DNA from: Clostridiaceae bacterium
GTDB taxonomy: Bacteria > Bacillota > Clostridia > Saccharofermentanales > DTU023
Reading direction: 5' to 3'
DNA length: 16,395 nucleotides
Assembly: GCA_012728535.1 (NCBI GenBank)
Contig: JAAYEX010000219.1
Span: 1-16,395 of the forward strand
Shown here: positions 1-6,698 of the stretch, piece by piece
How positions within the stretch are numbered: the first letter of the stretch is position 1
Layout of the letters: each line of letters opens with the position of its first letter
The notes under the pieces: model-generated
Database searches by the model: none
Seen by the model: the letters and a program-made list of their open reading frames with translations, nothing else
Told to the model about the DNA's origin: nothing
Translations under genes and position numbers: made by a program

Positions 1-576
1 GCAGCTGTGCTCTATGGCTTATCTCTTGGAGCTGATCGTAAGTATAAGAATGCGGAACTCCAGTTTAATAAAGCTTTGTTGACTGATCCTGACCCTGCGG
101 ATGTTGAAGTCTTAAGACACTTACAGGCTCAAGCCTGCCTGTGTAAAGACAGAGACGAAGAACTTGAACGCTCACGTCGCAGAAATGAGAAGAAACTTCT
201 GCCGGTAAGGGCGAGTTTAGCGCAAGCCGGTATTTTGGAGCGGGCAGCAGGTTCAGCCGATGGTGACGGAGTGCGAATGGCCAGCAGCAGAGAACGTGAT
301 GACCTTATGAGGCAGATCAATCAGGGCAATAAAGGATCATACTCTTCTTCATCTTATGGATCCCGCAACAAGACGGTACAAATAATCAGCATCGTTATCA
401 TTATTGCTGCGCTTTTGTTTTTCTTAGTTTATTTTCTTATTGCTCCGGCAATAGCCAAAGCCAATGACCGCAACAGACGTCTTGATTGGCTGGAAGAAAA
501 ATTAGTAGAAGGAGCGGAAACAGACGAAGCCTTCCAAGTAATACTTGACGATTACCAAAGGACCTTTTCCGAGTAA
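1..576 (+). CDS. 3' part of an unrecognised protein with a TPR-like segment and one membrane helix (partial)
   Basis: The reading frame is open through the left edge, so this is the C-terminal part of a longer gene; a GTG at 7 is unlikely to be the real start. Numbering residues from 7, residues 1-60 look helical and TPR-like (YKNAELQFNKALLTDPDPAD resembles one TPR unit), followed by many Arg/Lys/Glu. A Ser/Tyr-rich linker (about 110-120) leads into one strongly hydrophobic segment at about 124-150, then a charged tail of about 40 residues ending in TFSE. This suggests a membrane-anchored protein with a helical domain, possibly a scaffold, but I do not recognise the family and assign no function. 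It ends with TAA TAA only 6 bases before the next gene, in the same frame, so the two are probably cotranscribed. Confidence 0.6.
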   Translation, partial: AAVLYGLSLGADRKYKNAELQFNKALLTDPDPADVEVLRHLQAQACLCKDRDEELERSRRRNEKKLLPVRASLAQAGILERAAGSADGDGVRMASSRERDDLMRQINQGNKGSYSSSSYGSRNKTVQIISIVIIIAALLFFLVYFLIAPAIAKANDRNRRLDWLEEKLVEGAETDEAFQVILDDYQRTFSE

Positions 577-582
577 TAATTT

Positions 583-2415
583 ATGTCAGATTTTATTGGA
601 CTTGTAGGATCTTATTGCGAGACTGGTGAAGAAGAGTTCAGCAAAATGGTCGCAAAAACACTGGGTTCAGGCAAAGCTCGAATTCAGCTTCTTCAAGACA
701 AAAGCATTTATTTGTGCGCCGTTAATTATGGCAAACAAAACTTAATCACTTTTTACACAGACCCGCTTGAGCGCTACACAGTCATTTTGTATGGTTATAT
801 AGCTTCATACGATTTACTGGAAGCAGACCTGCGCAAATCAGGCGTTAAACCTGAAAGTGATTTGATGGCTTTAATTTTACAGGCTTATAAGGTATCTGCT
901 CCGGATTTTGTCGATCATCTGCGGGGCAATTTTTCTCTCATAATAGCTGACAAGGTCAACAATAATGTTTATCTGGCAAAAGACCATTTTGGCAGCTGCC
1001 CTCTATTCTATTCGGGACAAATGCGCAACGGAGTACGATTCTTCGGCAGCAATATTCCGGCTATGGCCGAACATCCTGACTTTGAAAAAGAGTTTAATCC
1101 TGAGCCTCTGGCTTACTATCTGAGCCTCGAGTACAATCCCATGCGTGAGAGTTTTTGGCGCAATGTATATAGCCTTAAACCCGGACATTGGGCTTTAATC
1201 AGCGGAGGTGAGGTGAGGGAAGAAGCGTATTACAAGGCATCCTTTGAACCGGATGAGCGTTCCTTGACAGAGCATATTGAAGAGATCCGCGAAGTCGTTA
1301 AAAGATCAGTCGGGGCCTATGTAAAGGACGATCAGGCGGGCGCCTATCTGTCCGGAGGAGTTGATTCAGCTTTTGTCACTGTTCTGGCTCAGCCGGAAGA
1401 TGTATTTTCAATCGGCTATGAAGGATACACGGGTATATTTAATGAAGCAGAGAGAGCCCAAAGCTTGGCTGATAAACATGGAATAAACCTTCGTGTTGCC
1501 AGTGTCAGCGGCGCTGAATATATTGCTGCACTCTTGCGTACCCAGCAAAAACTAAATGAGCCTAATGGAAATTTATCTACTGTTGCCCTCTGCCTGTTAG
1601 GTGATCTGGTTGACGAAAGAGTATCTTTCATCTTGACCGGTGATGGCGCAGATGAGTTTTTTGGCGGTTATGATTCTTATCTGGAATTATCCGGGAAAAA
1701 ACAGCTTTATAAAAGAATTGTGCCCGAAAGACTACGATCATTTATTTCCTCGCGTATTAAGTCGGATACTCCTTATTACTCCCGGGCTTCATCCATTAAA
1801 CACTGTGGCATGAAAGTATCTCAGTACTTTTTCGGGACGAATCAGATAGTCAATCCGGCGATAGTTAACCACTTGCTTCATGATGAGTTCATGCCCAAGA
1901 TAAGCCTGGAAGAGTTTTTTGCCGGCTTTTATACTGAGCATGCCGGCGAGGATGAGCTGACGCAGAAAATGTTGGTCGACATAAACTTTATGTTGCCCGG
2001 AGACATGTGTGTCAAACAGGAAAGAATGGCCAATGCTCATAACTTGCAACTGAGAACTCCACTTTTGAACAAATCAGTGTTTGAGAAGGCGCGTACAGTT
2101 CCTTCCCGTATGCGTGTGTCTGATCGAGAAAGCAAAATTCCGTTTAGGCAGGCAGCAGCAGAGGTTCTCGACCAGGACTGGATTCATCATAGAAAACTGG
2201 GCTTCCCGGTTCCGTTTCGATATTACCTGCAAGACAAGACAATCGCACAGCCTTTGTACGATATTTTGAAAGATCCTCTTGTTGAGCAGTTTTTCCGACG
2301 GGAAACCATCGATCGCTATCTGAAGGAACACATCAAGCAAGAGCGGGCCCGTCATACAGAGCTGTATATTATTCTGGCCTTTATGCTCTGGTACAAAGAA
2401 AATTTTGCAGACTGA
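583..2415 (+). CDS. Asparagine-synthetase-like amidotransferase with degenerate glutaminase domain
   Basis: The protein has 610 residues with the two-domain AsnB layout: an N-terminal class II glutaminase fold (about 1-200) and a C-terminal ATP-pyrophosphatase synthetase domain. The synthetase motifs are intact: the PP-loop SGGVDS (257-262), GDGADEFFGGY (353-363), LPGDMCVKQERMANAH (471-486) and HHRKLGFPVP (535-544). It should therefore adenylate a carboxylate and form an amide. The glutaminase half is not intact. Family members begin Met-Cys-Gly-Ile, with Cys2 as nucleophile, but here the start is MSDFIGLVG and the Cys position is Ile. The usual NGEIYN motif reads YGYIAS (70-75). ATG 583 has no well-placed Shine-Dalgarno, but two in-frame stops lie directly upstream, so no Cys-first start exists. 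Possible roles are an ammonia-dependent asparagine synthetase or a lasso-cyclase-like or other amide ligase. The ligase fold is sure; the substrate is not. Confidence 0.88.
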   Translation: MSDFIGLVGSYCETGEEEFSKMVAKTLGSGKARIQLLQDKSIYLCAVNYGKQNLITFYTDPLERYTVILYGYIASYDLLEADLRKSGVKPESDLMALILQAYKVSAPDFVDHLRGNFSLIIADKVNNNVYLAKDHFGSCPLFYSGQMRNGVRFFGSNIPAMAEHPDFEKEFNPEPLAYYLSLEYNPMRESFWRNVYSLKPGHWALISGGEVREEAYYKASFEPDERSLTEHIEEIREVVKRSVGAYVKDDQAGAYLSGGVDSAFVTVLAQPEDVFSIGYEGYTGIFNEAERAQSLADKHGINLRVASVSGAEYIAALLRTQQKLNEPNGNLSTVALCLLGDLVDERVSFILTGDGADEFFGGYDSYLELSGKKQLYKRIVPERLRSFISSRIKSDTPYYSRASSIKHCGMKVSQYFFGTNQIVNPAIVNHLLHDEFMPKISLEEFFAGFYTEHAGEDELTQKMLVDINFMLPGDMCVKQERMANAHNLQLRTPLLNKSVFEKARTVPSRMRVSDRESKIPFRQAAAEVLDQDWIHHRKLGFPVPFRYYLQDKTIAQPLYDILKDPLVEQFFRRETIDRYLKEHIKQERARHTELYIILAFMLWYKENFAD

Positions 2416-2485
2416 AACTGAAGGTAAAATTTGCAAATTTAGCCGACATTTTTGGGTTATCATGTCAAAGAGGAAATTTGATTTA

Positions 2486-3844
2486 ATGAGAGATATTTTT
2501 AAAAACCTGAGCAAACATCTAATCTTGCTGTTGATTATCTTTTTATCACTGCAAATGGTTTTACCTGTCATGGCTTCTGCAGATCAGTTTGAGGATGTTC
2601 CCGGCTGGCCGACTATAGAAGATATCAACGCCCTGGCTTTTTCGGTATACAACGCCACAACTGATGAATTTCTACTTGAACAAAACATGCATCAGCCTTT
2701 GTGGAATGCGAGCACGACCAAGGTTCTGACAGCTTTAACAGCGGCGCAGCATGAAAAGTTTGATCTGGATGCTGAATTACTGGTTTCAGAAGCAGCGACA
2801 TATTTTGGAGACCCTGCATCGGCACGACTACATCTCAAAGCAGGAGAGTTGATCTCTACCCGGGATGTCCTGGGCGGATTGATGGTGATGTCGGCCAATG
2901 ATTGTGCTTATGTCCTGGCTGAAAATTACGGTGGGCTCTATGGCTACACTTCCGAACTAGCTCCGGAACAGTGGGGGAATTTTGCTGCAGATGCGGCTGT
3001 TAATTCACGGCAGGCTTTCGTTGCAGAGATGAATCGTGTCGCAAAAAGTCTTGGAGCCGATAATACTAATTTTGATAATCCCTGTGGCTGGGATGGAGAG
3101 AATCATTACACCACTGCCCATGATCTGACCATGATGTCCAAGGCTCTTCTGGAAAACGAAATCTTGGCTGAATTTGCTACAATGGCTCACTATATGCCGG
3201 AGCCTACAAACATGCATCCCTATGGAGCATGGTCTATGACAAGCAATACGAACAGTTTGGTAGTGTATGGTCCGAATTTTTTCCAGTCTCAATACATAGC
3301 TCATTATAATGGTGTTAAAACAGGCACAACCCCCCTGGCCGGCAACTGTTTGATCGGAGCCGGTGTTACGCATGACGGTCAACAGATTATCGCGGTTATT
3401 TTGGGTGGTTCCGTGTATCGTTCGGCAGATAATTCATATGTTAATCTGGCTCTTCCTGTGAGAACTTTGCTGGAGTACGGCGCTTATCTTTCCGGAGCTG
3501 AAAGCAAGCCATATCAAGAGGCACCTCTTCCTGCATTTCCGCCGGTACTTAACACGGATTTGACTGACCCGACGGAAACTCTGCCTGAAGAAAGTGATAT
3601 TACGACCGAAAATACTTCAGATGAAACGACAGCGGAGACTGACGCAATTAATACGACACTCAATTCGCAAACAAATACTGTTAACCCCAAGGAAAGTGAA
3701 GAACCGGCAGCAAGTGATGGTATAACAAGACGTGAGTGGATGGTTATAGCTTTAAGTGCACTGATAGTCGTCTGTGTTATAGCGATTTTGATCGTAAATA
3801 TTCTCAGCAATCGAAAACGCAGAAAAGATTCTAACGAAAAGTGA
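2486..3844 (+). CDS. D-alanyl-D-alanine carboxypeptidase (S11 family, DacA/DacF-like), membrane-anchored
   Basis: This is a low-molecular-weight penicillin-binding protein that trims the terminal D-Ala from peptidoglycan stem peptides outside the membrane. Numbered from ATG 2486 (452 aa), residues 1-32 form a signal peptide: a basic start, a Leu/Ile-rich core and an ASA end. The three active-site motifs are present: SxxK as STTK (76-79), SxN as SAN (136-138) and KTG (278-280). A Thr/Glu/Ser-rich linker (about 355-410) leads to a C-terminal hydrophobic helix (about 418-440) followed by basic residues NRKRRK. This is a transmembrane anchor rather than the amphipathic helix typical of PBP5. ATG 2486 was chosen because it follows AGAGGA and begins a normal signal peptide; the frame is open upstream to a TTG at 2405 that overlaps the preceding gene. 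No clear terminator follows. Confidence 0.93.
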   Translation: MRDIFKNLSKHLILLLIIFLSLQMVLPVMASADQFEDVPGWPTIEDINALAFSVYNATTDEFLLEQNMHQPLWNASTTKVLTALTAAQHEKFDLDAELLVSEAATYFGDPASARLHLKAGELISTRDVLGGLMVMSANDCAYVLAENYGGLYGYTSELAPEQWGNFAADAAVNSRQAFVAEMNRVAKSLGADNTNFDNPCGWDGENHYTTAHDLTMMSKALLENEILAEFATMAHYMPEPTNMHPYGAWSMTSNTNSLVVYGPNFFQSQYIAHYNGVKTGTTPLAGNCLIGAGVTHDGQQIIAVILGGSVYRSADNSYVNLALPVRTLLEYGAYLSGAESKPYQEAPLPAFPPVLNTDLTDPTETLPEESDITTENTSDETTAETDAINTTLNSQTNTVNPKESEEPAASDGITRREWMVIALSALIVVCVIAILIVNILSNRKRRKDSNEK

Positions 3845-3903
3845 TGAAATATAGAGCAAATGGAACAAATAAGAAGCTTGGCTGAGCTAATTTGAAAAAA
3901 TAG

Positions 3904-3932
3904 TTGACAAGCTAAGTTCCGGTTGTTATGAT
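3904..3932 (+). promoter_or_regulatory. Sigma-A-type promoter of rplM-rpsI
   Basis: The -35 box TTGACA (3904-3909) and -10 box TATGAT (3927-3932) are separated by exactly 17 bases, close to the vegetative consensus. The predicted transcription start, about 3939, coincides with the first base of the leader stem. Confidence 0.85.
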
Positions 3933-3938
3933 AGTCGC

Positions 3939-3993
3939 TGTGTCCTCAGGCACAGGTATTAATATGTGCTCGTTGACACACAAATTTAGGGGG
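3939..3993 (+). promoter_or_regulatory. Structured 5' leader of rplM (L13-leader-like autoregulatory element)
   Basis: Two nested helices can be drawn by eye. The outer stem pairs TGTGTC (3939-3944) with GACACA (3975-3980). The inner stem pairs GCACA (3950-3954) with TGTGC (3965-3969) around the loop GGTATTAATA. The Shine-Dalgarno AGGGGG (3988-3993) follows within ten bases. The position, size and location before rplM match the known L13 leader class of Bacillota, in which the ribosomal protein is thought to bind its own mRNA. The family assignment is inferred from context, not from a covariance-model match. Confidence 0.65.
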
Positions 3994-4002
3994 TTATTGA
4001 AA

Positions 4003-4431
4003 ATGAAGACATTTATGGCAAAAGCGGAAACTGCCGATCGTCGCTGGCTTCTAATCGATGCCGAGGGTCAGACACTAGGCCGCTTGGCTACACAGATTGC
4101 CACCATTTTGCGCGGCAAACATAAAGCTGAATACACACCTCATGTCGACACCGGCGATTATGTTATAGTCGTCAATGCGGATAAAATTGTTGTGACCGGT
4201 AATAAGGAAGCACAGAAAGTTTACCGTCGTCACTCCGGCTATCCCGGCGGCATGAAGGAAGTATCATATCAGGATATGAAGGCAAAGCATCCCGAGCGTA
4301 TTTTAGAAAGTGCAGTTCGCGGCATGTTGCCAAAGAACAGTCTGGGCAGACAGATGTACCGCAAACTTAAGGTATATTCCGGTCCTGATCATCCGCACGC
4401 AGCGCAAGAGCCTGAGCAGATAGAAGTTTAA
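4003..4431 (+). CDS. rplM: 50S ribosomal protein L13
   Basis: This is a component of the large ribosomal subunit that binds 23S rRNA early in assembly. The 142 residues match the family's usual length of about 140-148. Recognisable family features include the RRWLLIDAEGQTLGRLAT start, the LRGKHKAEYTPHVDTGDYV segment, RHSGYPGG and the region VRGMLPKNSLGRQMYRKLKV. ATG 4003 (MKTFMAKAE) was chosen because AGGGGG lies 9 bases upstream and it begins at the normal family N-terminus; the frame extends further upstream, through the leader, to 3928. rpsI follows after 14 bases, the conserved rplM-rpsI pair. Confidence 0.98.
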   Translation: MKTFMAKAETADRRWLLIDAEGQTLGRLATQIATILRGKHKAEYTPHVDTGDYVIVVNADKIVVTGNKEAQKVYRRHSGYPGGMKEVSYQDMKAKHPERILESAVRGMLPKNSLGRQMYRKLKVYSGPDHPHAAQEPEQIEV

Positions 4432-4445
4432 GGGGATAACAAAAG

Positions 4446-4844
4446 ATGGCAGAGAAGAATTTCTTTTATGGAACAGGCAGAAGGAAAAAGGCAGTCGCCA
4501 GAGTCCGCCTGTATCATGGTAAGGGTAATATTGAAGTAAACGGCAAAAACTTTGAGGATTATTTCCCTATGGAAACTTTACGTTATATCGTAAGGCAGCC
4601 ACTTAATCTGTGTAATTGCGCAGATCTTTATGACATTAAAGTTAATGTCAAAGGTGGCGGAATTTCCGGACAGTCAGGCGCTGTAAGGCACGGTATTGCC
4701 CGCGCACTGGTTGATGCTGATTCAGATCAGTACAAAGCTCTTTTGAAAAAGGCCGGCTTCCTGACACGTGATTCACGTGCAAAGGAAAGAAAAAAGTATG
4801 GTCTCAAAAAGGCGAGAAAAGCGTCCCAATTCTCCAAACGTTAA
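4446..4844 (+). CDS. rpsI: 30S ribosomal protein S9
   Basis: This is a small-subunit head protein whose C-terminal tail reaches the P-site tRNA. The 132-residue protein is full length. It begins with the family motif YGTGRRKKAVARVRL, has GGGISGQSGAVRHGIARAL in the middle, and ends with KKYGLKKARKASQFSKR; the terminal Ser-Lys-Arg is the family hallmark. The Shine-Dalgarno AAGGGGA overlaps the rplM stop codon, so the two genes are translated from one transcript. A 45-base gap without a visible terminator leads into tsaE, so some transcription probably continues. Confidence 0.98.
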   Translation: MAEKNFFYGTGRRKKAVARVRLYHGKGNIEVNGKNFEDYFPMETLRYIVRQPLNLCNCADLYDIKVNVKGGGISGQSGAVRHGIARALVDADSDQYKALLKKAGFLTRDSRAKERKKYGLKKARKASQFSKR

Positions 4845-4889
4845 GGAGATTCTTGCACTACGCTTCTGCTTTTTATACAGGGAGCAAAA

Positions 4890-5360
4890 ATGCCGGAACG
4901 CTACATTAGTCGATCAAGTGAAGAAACTGAGAATCTGGGGATATCCCTGGCAAAGCGACTTTTGCCTGGGGATATCCTCTTATTGTTTGGAGATTTAGCT
5001 GCGGGAAAGACTACCCTGACACGAGGTATTGCTAAAGGTCTGGGAGTTGTTGATGATGTCTCAAGTCCGACTTTCACCATAATGCAACAGTATGTCGCCG
5101 GTCCCGGCGGGCTGGCTATGAATCACTTTGATGCATATCGGCTGCGCAATGAAGATGACTGGTATATGGAGGGTTTTGATGAGCTTTTGTATACGGATGC
5201 TGTCTCGGTAATAGAGTGGCCCGCAAATGTTCTGGCAGCCCTGCCGCATAATGTGATTGAGATCCATCTCACTTTTATTGAACAAGGTGAAGCAAGGCAG
5301 ATTGATATCCACTTTCCCGGTGCAAGAGAAACTGCTGACAGAGGAAATGAGGTCGATTAA
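4890..5360 (+). CDS. tsaE: tRNA t6A biosynthesis ATPase TsaE
   Basis: TsaE is the P-loop ATPase that, with TsaB and TsaD, makes N6-threonylcarbamoyladenosine at position 37 of ANN-decoding tRNAs. The protein has 156 residues. The Walker A motif GDLAAGKTT lies at 34-42; the family norm is GDLGAGKTT, and the extra Ala still fits the P-loop pattern. The SSPTFTIMQQY switch region (58-68), HFDAYRL (79-85) and IEWP (108-111) are all typical. GGGAG 5-9 bases before ATG 4890 supports the start. It overlaps tsaB by one base (TAATG). A long inverted repeat lies within codons about 16-30 (see separate entry). No tsaD is in the window. Confidence 0.95.
   Translation: MPERYISRSSEETENLGISLAKRLLPGDILLLFGDLAAGKTTLTRGIAKGLGVVDDVSSPTFTIMQQYVAGPGGLAMNHFDAYRLRNEDDWYMEGFDELLYTDAVSVIEWPANVLAALPHNVIEIHLTFIEQGEARQIDIHFPGARETADRGNEVD
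4937..4979 (+). repeat. Long hairpin inside the 5' part of tsaE
   Basis: The segment GGATATCCC (4939-4947) pairs perfectly with GGGATATCC (4969-4977), and G4937-C4979 plus a G-U pair extend the base. After a T-G wobble and one bulged T, GGCAAA (4949-4954) pairs with TTTGCC (4961-4966) around a six-base loop, GCGACT. This gives about 17-18 pairs in 43 bases. The sequence also contains the direct repeat CTGGGGATATCC. No T-run follows, so it is not a standard intrinsic terminator. Confidence 0.75.
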
Positions 5361-6085
5361 TGCTTATTCTCGCATCTGATACGTCCGGTAAATCTATATC
5401 AGTTGCCTTGGCCGAATCGGGCAGGATAATTGATGAGATTTTAGAAAAAACCACAATGCAGCATGCCAGCAGCCTCCTGCCGGCAATCAATGATTTGTTG
5501 GAACGAAACAGTTTGAGTCTGCAGGATATAGACCTCTTTGCGACAACTACAGGTCCCGGTTCATTCACCGGTATCCGTATTGGAATCAGCGCTGTTATGG
5601 GGCTGGCATACGGTACAGGAAAGAAAGTGTACGGCGTGTCTTCACTGGCAGCCCTGGCTGCAGCTGTTTTCGCAGAAGACAAGGTTATAGTACCTGTCCT
5701 GGATGCCCGCGGGGGCAGAGTTTATTCGGGGATTTATCATCAGGGGGTGAGCCTGATAGCAGAAACACCTCGGAATATCTCTGATTTTTTGCAAGATCTG
5801 TCTGACAAATACCCCCGGATTGATGAGATAACTTTTGTTGGAGACGGAAGCCCTTTGATCAGTGAATACCTGAAAACAGTTGGGCCTGACAATTCTCTGG
5901 CATCATTTAAAGATAGGATTGTGTTTGCTCCCTCCGAACAAAATAGCATCAGTGCAGGCATGGTCGCGCTTCTGGCGCAGGCTGCTTTTGAGCGCGGAGA
6001 AACTTTACTGGAAGCACATGAGCTCGAAGCCACTTACGGTATTGAATCCGCTGCCAAACGCAATCTAAAGAATAAAGGTGACTAA
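5360..6085 (+). CDS. tsaB: tRNA t6A biosynthesis protein TsaB (YeaZ)
   Basis: TsaB is the ASKHA-fold, non-catalytic partner that dimerises with TsaD in the threonylcarbamoyl-transfer complex. The 241 residues are within the family range. The start MLILASDTSGKSISVAL carries the first ASKHA strand pair. MQHASSLLPAI, the TTGPGSFTGIRIG loop (about 67-79) and VYGVSSLAALA are diagnostic of TsaB. VPVLDARGGRVYSGIY follows as usual. ATG 5360 shares its first base with the tsaE stop codon, indicating coupled translation. The gene ends 4 bases before the preferred rimI start. Confidence 0.95.
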   Translation: MLILASDTSGKSISVALAESGRIIDEILEKTTMQHASSLLPAINDLLERNSLSLQDIDLFATTTGPGSFTGIRIGISAVMGLAYGTGKKVYGVSSLAALAAAVFAEDKVIVPVLDARGGRVYSGIYHQGVSLIAETPRNISDFLQDLSDKYPRIDEITFVGDGSPLISEYLKTVGPDNSLASFKDRIVFAPSEQNSISAGMVALLAQAAFERGETLLEAHELEATYGIESAAKRNLKNKGD

Positions 6086-6089
6086 TAAG

Positions 6090-6542
6090 ATGGTGCAGGA
6101 GATCAGACGTGCCCGCGAGGCTGACCTGAAAGAGATTTTCGCCATAGAGACTGCTGTGCAGAAAGCTCCCTGGGCTGAATCAGTTTTTGCTGATATTCAG
6201 AGGGATGAGGACGCCTACTTTTTCGTTGCGGATGAAGGTGGTTCAAGGCCGGTCGCTTTTCTTATTGCAATTAGTGGCGATGATTTTTTGGAAATTCTGA
6301 ACTTCGCAGTAGCGCCTGCTTCACAGCGACAGGGTATCGGAGGCAGACTTTTTCAATATGTTTTGAATGAGGCATCTAAGGCAGGTATTTCCTCTGTACG
6401 TCTGGAAGTCAGAGAAAGCAATGCACCGGCCATAGCGATTTATACTGCAAGCGGTCTGGAAGTTGTGGGAATGCGCAAGGGATATTATAACGATAATGGT
6501 GAAAATGCCCTGCTTATGACAGGGGAAATCTCTTTAATTTAG
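6090..6542 (+). CDS. rimI: Ribosomal protein S18-alanine N-acetyltransferase (RimI-like GNAT)
   Basis: This is a GNAT-fold acetyltransferase predicted to transfer acetyl from acetyl-CoA to a protein N-terminus, classically Ala1 of ribosomal protein S18. It has 150 residues. The acetyl-CoA-binding motif A is visible as LNFAVAPASQRQGIGGRLF, with the RQGIGG pyrophosphate loop. The RimI-type tail LEVRESNAPAIAIYTASGLE and the GYYND segment follow. ATG 6090 is preferred because AGGTGA lies 8 bases upstream; a GTG at 6078 in the same frame, inside tsaB, would add four residues. The position after tsaE-tsaB is typical for rimI in Bacillota. The exact substrate is an inference from family and context. 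Confidence 0.88.
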   Translation: MVQEIRRAREADLKEIFAIETAVQKAPWAESVFADIQRDEDAYFFVADEGGSRPVAFLIAISGDDFLEILNFAVAPASQRQGIGGRLFQYVLNEASKAGISSVRLEVRESNAPAIAIYTASGLEVVGMRKGYYNDNGENALLMTGEISLI

Positions 6543-6595
6543 TAAATTAGCGATAAAAGTGAAAAAAACCGGCATAAGCATGTGAAATGTATTCA

Positions 6596-6625
6596 TTGAC
6601 AGCTATTCGACTTGCTGACTATACT
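6596..6625 (+). promoter_or_regulatory. Sigma-A-type promoter of the HPr-like gene
   Basis: The -35 box TTGACA (6596-6601) and -10 box TATACT (6620-6625) are separated by 18 bases. The predicted start, about 6632, gives a 67-base leader. It holds two small hairpins: GGTAA/TTACC (6633-6637/6645-6649) and TCAGC/GCTGA (6669-6673/6681-6685). The second lies just before the Shine-Dalgarno GGAGGAAA. Confidence 0.8.
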
Positions 6626-6698
6626 TATGTGAGGTAAGCATCTGTTACCATTTAGAAAATGTTGAGTTTCAGCACATTAGGCTGACGGAGGAAAATTT

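Noticed and set aside
3845..3903. Terminator after the DD-carboxypeptidase gene
   Set aside because: Only a 4-bp AGCT/AGCT pairing is visible, with no T-run; no terminator can be supported.
3928..4002. N-terminal extension of L13 upstream of 4003
   Set aside because: The in-frame extension runs through the leader hairpins and Shine-Dalgarno, and its first codon overlaps the -10 box; the family start fits 4003.
4768..4998. Small ORF overlapping the end of rpsI and start of tsaE
   Set aside because: It is in another frame of two certain genes and encodes no recognisable protein.
6534..6548. Near-palindrome TAATTTAGTAAATTA at the rimI stop as a terminator
   Set aside because: All A/T pairs with a single-base centre; it cannot form a stable hairpin and has no T-run.
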